NCBI GenBank assembly: GCA_034509755.1
Contig: CM067552.1
Location: 15,657,001-15,721,000 of the forward strand
Reading direction: 5' to 3'
Source of the DNA: Anisodus tanguticus
Taxonomy: Eukaryota; Streptophyta; Magnoliopsida; Solanales; Solanaceae
Length of the DNA stretch: 64,000 nt
The notes beneath the pieces were generated by a model. The model was not told where the DNA came from and did not search any database. It saw only the letters and a list, made by a program, of their open reading frames with translations. Shown here piece by piece: positions 58,925 to 64,000 of this stretch (within the stretch, counting starts at the first letter, position 1; every line of letters starts with the position of its first letter). The position numbers and the translations under genes are program-made.

Positions 58925-59025
58925 TTTTTCGCTACTTATTGGATTCGAACACGCGACTTCTCACTTGGGAAGAACTTTTGAAAGAAGCTCTCAACTGTTA
59001 TACTACAAGTCTCACTAATAAGATT
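58925..59025 (-). repeat. tRNA-like SINE candidate
   Basis: On the - strand, GACTTGTAGTATAACAGTTG followed about 45 bp later by GTGTTCGAATCC resembles RNA polymerase III A and B boxes of plant SINEs. The B box is convincing, the A box weak. It could also be part of the GC-ended repeat around it. Confidence 0.35.
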
Positions 59026-59079
59026 AGAGGCATTTTAAATACATATCTTAATATTTGAAAACCAATAAAAGAAAAATTA

Positions 59080-59156
59080 AAATTCTGGGGCGGAAGCCCC
59101 GCCGGCCGAGGGCCCTGTGCGGCGCCGCCGCCTCGACCGCCCTAGGGACAGCTCTG
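59080..59156. repeat. GC-rich terminal-type sequence
   Basis: A 75-bp island of nearly pure G/C words (GGGGCGGAAGCCCC, CGGCGCCGCCGCC) ends CCCTAGGGACAGCTCTG in AT-rich surroundings. Its reverse complement, CAGAGCTGTCCCTAGGGC, resembles the terminus of some plant hAT-like repeats. The partner end was not found. Confidence 0.35.
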
Positions 59157-59169
59157 GTATGAGCTTTGG

Positions 59170-59820
59170 TTCCCTTTAGTCCTTGATGTTTTTCAAAAAG
59201 TGATTGGTTTGGTCCTAAGCCATATAAATGAAGATAATTGTTAGTTTTAATGTTAAAATAAATTGAGGCCCTCGATATTTTCCTCCATATACAATCTACT
59301 TAGCTCAATCAAAGACATTGTAGGCTTCTCTTTCCATATACCATTGAATATATTTACATATAATTATAATTTTCTTCGAGCTTTATCCCTATATTGAAAG
59401 TTTATCCAGAGCTCTTTTCAAGTGTATTGCTCTTTTTAAGTGTCAGAGATTTTGATATGGATTGAAATCGTGTTGAACGATACAAGAAGGTACCTTTGTG
59501 TTGTTGATTTATAGTTCACATGAAGCGTACATGCCGAGTACCTCCATTTATTTTTACAACAAAAGTAGTTATTGTCTTTACTTGCGGCTTAGGACCAACA
59601 AAACAATATACCTGATGAGATTCCACAAGTGGGTTCTGGGGAGACTGAGTTGTATGCAGACTTTATCTCTACTTTATGTGAGGGAAATAGATTATTTTTT
59701 GATAGTCCCTCGGCTAGGACTAAATTGATTATTTTTAAATACATTAAGGGCCATTTTAATCATATTTATATGTTAAGGACCAAATGTAACCAATATACAT
59801 ACATTAAGGACTATGTTGAT
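59170..59820. mobile_element. MITE-like element with imperfect inverted ends
   Basis: The left arm (59174-59235) has TTTAGTCCTTGATG and TTTGGTCCTAAGCCATATAA. The right arm (59755-59813) inverted has ATAGTCCTTAATGTATG and TTTGGTCCTTAACATATAA. No transposase is present. A SINE fragment sits near its right end. Confidence 0.5.
59612..59716 (-). mobile_element. Solanaceae-type SINE fragment
   Basis: ATTCCACAAGTGGGTTCTGG, GGGGAGACTGAGTTG, GCAGACTTTATCTCTAC and ATAGTCCCTCGGCTAG are in the order of a widespread Solanaceae SINE, read in antisense. It is complementary to the copy at 63880-63985. Confidence 0.65.
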
Positions 59821-59981
59821 CATTTTCTCTATCTCAAATGAAACATTCTTGTCTATTTCTATCCCTCGTACCAAACAAGCCATAAATTTGATAAATTGTG
59901 ATTTTTGACCTTTAAAGCAAGAAGTCAAAAATTCATAACCACCAATTTTCACGTGACTATGTAAATTTTCTTGCTTGTCAT

Positions 59982-60130
59982 TAGGGCTCGCAATGGATTG
60001 GAGGTGGATCGGGTGGAGCTCAATCCGCCTCCACCCGCAAACCATCCATCCACCACTCGACCCATTCATCACCCTATTTTTTATTCATCCACCTCCGATC
60101 CACGGGTGAATCGGGTGCTTCGCGGATGAA
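59982..60130. mobile_element. hAT-type terminus, single end
   Basis: TAGGGCTCGCAATGGATTGG is followed by repeated GGTGGATCGGGTGG/CCACCCG words typical of hAT subterminal regions. No matching right end was found downstream. Confidence 0.5.
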
Positions 60131-61650
60131 AATTATAGCACAATCAGTCAATCACCTAAAATTCTTGGTCAAACGAAAAAAAAAACATCAAATAAATATC
60201 ATCATACTGTTTTTACAAGCCGTGTCTATGCTCCAAACATGCAACCAAAAAAACGAAAAGGAGTCAAAAGCCCATAATAATCCGAATTAACTAAAGTTTA
60301 AAGGACGAATTACATTATCAAAAGAAGATTCTAAAAAAAAATTCACCAGAACTTATAAATTAACATCATATCAATTTTTTAAAAAATGGTTCAAGTAAAT
60401 ATAAATCAAAAATATATATTACCTGAATACTCTGAAAGGATCCAATTTTGCCATGATTTAAATTATGCAGGCCTGTGTGTTTATTACAACCTTTACTCCG
60501 TTATTCTCTTAATATAGAAGCAGCAGTTGAACTGCTTAAGCTGCATGTATCATCGTCATGCCTGCTTAGGCATTTCATGGGCTATTTGGTCATTTCATTC
60601 AAAACGAAATAATCTGATTCTTTTGGTAAATATTGAAATGTTGAAGGATAATTTATATTCTGAAAAGCAACAGGAGAGATGTTGGAGACACTTGCCATAT
60701 CCGACAGCTTTGCCCTTGGTATTCATGAATCATGCTTTTTGTTAAATTTTGCAAAGTTTGAGGACACTTATAAATGCCTAAAAAAGGTCCTGAAGTCCAC
60801 ACATGCACAAAACTGTTTGGACAGGTAAAGGCGGTGGAACCTACAACACTAATCCCATTCTCTCAATACCCTCCTTGCTCTTCTACCTATTTTAGTAAAA
60901 CCCAAAATGAATTTATTTTGCCTTTTTGGTTTAATACTATTGTAGGATAAACTATAAGGGATATCTATGATATCTTTTCTTGAATTGAATTTAACAAAAC
61001 GATTATGTTGGTATTTCCATGAAAGAGCTTTTTAGTTCAGTAGCTCATAAATTGGCACGTTTTTGGTTTATTAATATGTGTATGACAATTTGGTAAACAT
61101 TCATTGAATTAGAAAAAATATAAAAATCAATCACAATTTAAGTAGAGAAAAGCTTAAAAATATATGAAAAGATTAATTTACTTGATTGAATTAGCCAATA
61201 GAGGAAGAAAACGAGTATAATATTTTGAGGAAATGAAAGAAGAAAGCAAAAAGAGAAGGGTTTTGCAGGGCCTAAAATAATTAATAGCCAATCTTGGTCT
61301 TATTAAAAGTACCACTAAAAATATAAATCTAAAAGACAATTTTAATTGCACTAATTCTGACAACTTCTCAAGGAACTTGTGAGTTATAAAAATGTCCAAT
61401 GAATAATAAAAAAAACTACTTTAGTGCTATTTTTTAAAATTTGTAACTTAAATTTTTTTAAAACGGAGGAAATATTATTTTTGAGAATGTAATTGGGCAG
61501 AGATGCATTAGTGGCCAAATCGTAATGGCTAATAAGAGGACAAATTTATCAAAGGAAAATAAATACTGTAAATAATTTTTCAATGGGATATTTGAATTAA
61601 AAAATGATGACTCACAATTACAAATACGAAACTAAGAGAAAAGGAAAGTT
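60131..61650. other. Intergenic AT-rich DNA, no feature recognised
   Basis: Short open frames only (60527-60745 and 61178-61399), without recognisable motifs. The last few hundred bases presumably hold the promoter of the gene starting at 61912; no clear TATA box was identified. Confidence 0.5.
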
Positions 61651-61882
61651 AAGAAAATCAAGAGAGCAGAAGAGAAGAGAGGGTTTGGGTTAGGCGACGC
61701 CCAAATCTTCCCCACCTCCCAAACCCCTTCTCAATTCTTTCTTGGTTTTAACAAATCCAGAAAACTGATTTGCGCCTTCGACGACAAAGACCCAATTTTC
61801 CTCCTTAGATGCCTTATTGCCTGCTTAGAAATATTCCCTGAAAATAAAAAAATTTCTTTCCATTTTGGCTGTGTTCATCATT

Positions 61883-61900
61883 ATGTGTGTTTTGGCATAA
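61883..61900 (+). promoter_or_regulatory. Upstream micro-ORF in the leader of the 61912 gene
   Basis: ATG TGT GTT TTG GCA TAA, five codons, ends 11 bases before the main start codon. It could reduce or modulate translation if it lies in the transcript. Confidence 0.4.
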
Positions 61901-61911
61901 TTTCTGGAAAT

Positions 61912-62057
61912 ATGAGTAGTCAAGTGCCTCCAGCGCCTAGGCGCAATAGTTTGGTACAAAAACGAAACATTTCAACTTTGAAGAAATCTGCCAATCATCA
62001 ATCTGAGAATGCCAACAATGCTACTAGCCAGATCAAGCCCTCTTCTCCACCTCACTC
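61912..62057 (+). CDS. Probable first coding exon of an unidentified host gene (partial)
   Basis: The frame MSSQVPPAPRRNSLVQKRNI continues to SQIKPSSPPHS and is followed by a donor-like TC|GTAAGC at 62058. Without splicing it would stop immediately (TCG TAA). The peptide is basic, Ser/Asn/Pro-rich and looks disordered, with no signal peptide or membrane segment. The preceding leader is pyrimidine-rich (CCCCACCTCCCAAACCCC), as in many plant 5' UTRs. I do not recognise the family; later exons would lie beyond 64000. 146 nt, ending in phase 2. Confidence 0.55.
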
Positions 62058-62639
62058 GTAAGCCACAAATATCTCTTTCTTTTGTATGTTTTATGTGATT
62101 CTCGCTTTTTCTCTGATTTTCATATACAAGTTTGGCATATTGTGAAAGTCAACCCTTTCCCAAAGGGGTTACAATAAGATACAGAATAGTTTAAGCGAGC
62201 CTTTAAGAACACTCATAAGAGGGTAGGAGAAAAGTTTGTAATAATTATTCTAAAGATGTCAAGAAAGGTATTGTTCATGGTGAAAAATCAAAGAAATTAG
62301 AGCTATGCTTAAGTAGTTCAGGTTAAAGGTTGGCACAATGACAATATTAATATTTTGGTTGGACAAGGGTTGTGGATTGTGCAAGTTTAATGGCTATTAA
62401 CTTTCTCTCGTTAGCATTATTTATATGCAGTGTTACAATTGAATATATTATCCTTCTTCTTCTCCTCTTCTTGCGTAATCTTTTTATTTTTGAAATATAA
62501 TTATTGTTCCTAATTGACAAAAGCTCTATGTGAAGGCTAGAGTAGATTATCTGTACATGCATAATTAGACATTTGGAGTGACACCACCATTATCCTAAGT
62601 CGTCTAAAGGTTCAACAATGGGTTGAAAATATTCAGCAA

Positions 62640-62960
62640 GGGTGAATGTCAAGGAGCTAAATGGAATTTACTTCATGTTTGAGTTCCTTTCTAGAAATGA
62701 AGCAGAGTGGATTAAAGGGGGAGTTGATTGCTTAACAAACTCATGTTGAACCTGAAGTGGTAGTCATCGGTCACTACTTGTCATTGAAAAAATTGGAGAC
62801 CTACTCATTTTGGATTTAATTGATCAATTTTCCTATACATTTGTGGTTGATGAGTATCTTCAAATAGATGGAAGATAGATTTGGTGGTTATTTGGAGCTC
62901 GAAGATGACACATGGTATAGAACACATAAGATATGGGCTAGAATGTGTCCATTTTCTCAA
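62640..62960 (+). pseudogene. DUF4283 domain relic
   Basis: The frame RVNVKELNGIYFMFEFLSRN followed by EAEWI and, further on, VIEKIGDLLILDL with VDEYLQID follows the order of conserved blocks of plant DUF4283 proteins. In those, a L-x-x-x-x-F-x-F-x-x-x-x-E-A-E-W block precedes an I-G-D-x-x-G block. Several stops interrupt it, so it is non-functional. Confidence 0.45.
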
Positions 62961-63534
62961 TGTTAAGTTTTTAATGATTGTGAAACTCTTGGTGGATGAC
63001 CTTATCTTCATACTTTCAGTCTTAGTGAAATTTGAGAAGTTGATCATAGTTTGCGAGTAGATGGTCAGAAAATACAAGACTAAAAGACAAGTACATATTG
63101 AAAATGGTGTTCTTGCATCGCATATTTCTGATACATCTTCATCACTCGGGATAAGCATGCGTAATTCAAAATTAAAAATATTTGATGGCCTAGTGGTGGT
63201 AAAGGAGTTATAAATCAAAAGGGATATACAAGGGGCCTAAATTTCAGTGGAAATTAGATCGAACAACAAATCGACCTATAAAAATAAAGTTATCTTTAGG
63301 TTGAAATGCTTGGACCCTAGTTGAATACCCAAGACCATTTTATGTAACTTCGAGCTCATCTAGTGATCCTTTTGTCAGTAAGTAGAGATCGAAGCCAACC
63401 AATACTTTAGATGAGAAATTTGTTCGAACAATCTCAAACACAAGTCTATGCCCAAGCTACGGAATACCGAAGAGATTTATTCTTTAGAGAGCTGGTTAAT
63501 GTTGATTCTTGCGGGGAAAAATCCTCATGGGCCA

Positions 63535-63785
63535 GAAAAGAGCCTGCTTGGATGGGCTTATAGTTTATGGCCTGTTTCCTTCTAAAAAAATTTATTTATG
63601 GCCTGTTTCCTTCTCAAAAAATTATTTATGGCCTGTTTCCTTCTCAAAAAATTAATATTTTATGGCCTGTAAGCATAAGCCACTAGTTAGGAATCCTAAC
63701 TTATGGCTTTTGGCTTATTTTTGTTCTTTTGTCTTAAGAACAAGTGCTTAAAAGCAGCCTTACCCAAACACTAGAAAAGTGCTTA
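63535..63785. mobile_element. Possible hAT-type MITE with internal tandem repeat
   Basis: The left part CCTGCTTGGATGGGCTTATA and the inverted right part GTGTTTGGGTAAGGCTGC are weakly complementary ends. AAGCCAAAAGCC-type words in both orientations lie between them. Three about 32-bp units (TTATGGCCTGTTTCCTTCT plus an A run) occupy 63565-63660. Confidence 0.45.
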
Positions 63786-63844
63786 AAAGCTATTTTGGCT
63801 TAGAAGCACCTAAAATAAGTTATGGTAGAAATTTTGATAGACAG

Positions 63845-63998
63845 TGAGCTAAGGTATTAGGTGGTAGATGTTAGGAGGGTTAATGACAGGACGATGACCG
63901 CTCTACCTACCAAAGTAGAGGTAAGGTCTGCGTACACTCTACCCTCCTCAGACCCCACGTGGTCGGATTTCACTGGGTATGTTGTTGTAAGCACCTAA
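63845..63998 (+). mobile_element. Solanaceae-type SINE, 3' part
   Basis: GACCGCTCTACCTACC, AGAGGTAAGGTCTGCGTAC, ACTCTACCCTCCTCAGACC and TTCACTGGGTATGTTGTTG, ending in TTG repeats, is the well-known 3' half of a Solanaceae SINE. It is the sense counterpart of 59612-59716. Confidence 0.7.
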
Positions 63999-64000
63999 AA

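Larger units (their letters stand above)
62058..64000 (+). other. Putative first intron of the 61912 gene, repeat-rich
   Basis: From the GTAAGC donor to the window end no acceptor with a continuing frame was recognised. It contains a DUF4283 relic, a short tandem repeat in a possible MITE, and a SINE. The open frame on the - strand at 62805-63218 is antisense to the relic region and is not regarded as a gene. Confidence 0.45.

Noticed and set aside
62805..63218. 137-codon - strand open frame
   Set aside because: It is antisense to a DUF4283-like relic and has no recognisable motif.

Overview
This is nuclear DNA of a flowering plant, most likely a member of the Solanaceae. It contains split genes with GT/AG introns, Ty3/gypsy and Ty1/copia LTR retrotransposons primed by initiator-Met tRNA, hAT DNA transposons with 8-bp target duplications, and two copies of a SINE whose 3' part I recognise as the type common in Solanaceae (59.6 kb and 63.9 kb). 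The family assignment rests on recognition of that SINE and the protein sequence; no database was searched. There are no bacterial genes, tRNA or rRNA genes, or CRISPR arrays.

Layout: 1-46 kb is almost entirely nested transposable elements. (A) 1-12214 is a + strand gypsy element, 5'-truncated by the window edge, holding a hAT element (2308-4842) in its interior and a 3.1-kb solo LTR (8353-11430) in its 3' LTR. (C) 12215-19048 is a related gypsy element on the - strand (interior plus one LTR). (B) 20426-34839 is a complete + strand gypsy insertion with 2.2-kb LTRs and a perfect CCCAA target duplication. B contains a smaller - strand gypsy element (D, 24738-29764) and, beside its 3' LTR, a hAT end with a DUF4283 gene fragment. 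34845-37206 holds older LTR debris. (E) 37353-45981 is a decayed - strand copia element whose 3' LTR was hit by a 4.77-kb hAT element (37661-42430). E's other LTR preserves the empty target site.

46.8-58 kb is the one complete host gene: a filament-like plant protein (FPP), a long coiled-coil protein of 744 residues in four coding exons on the + strand. Its last intron is inflated to 6 kb by an antisense copia element (F, 52078-57218) with TSD ATTAC and broken reading frames. The FPP coiled coil contains a nearly exact 42-residue tandem duplication (six heptads).

58-64 kb is intergenic, with a MITE-like inverted repeat, SINEs and a hAT end. It is followed by the probable first coding exon (61912-62057) of a second, unidentified gene whose first intron carries another DUF4283 relic, a short tandem repeat and a SINE.

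I found no evidence of a new enzymatic or defence system. The value of the window is its readable insertion history: five complete insertions have identifiable target duplications, one has a paralogous empty site, and one is confirmed by an uninterrupted relative.
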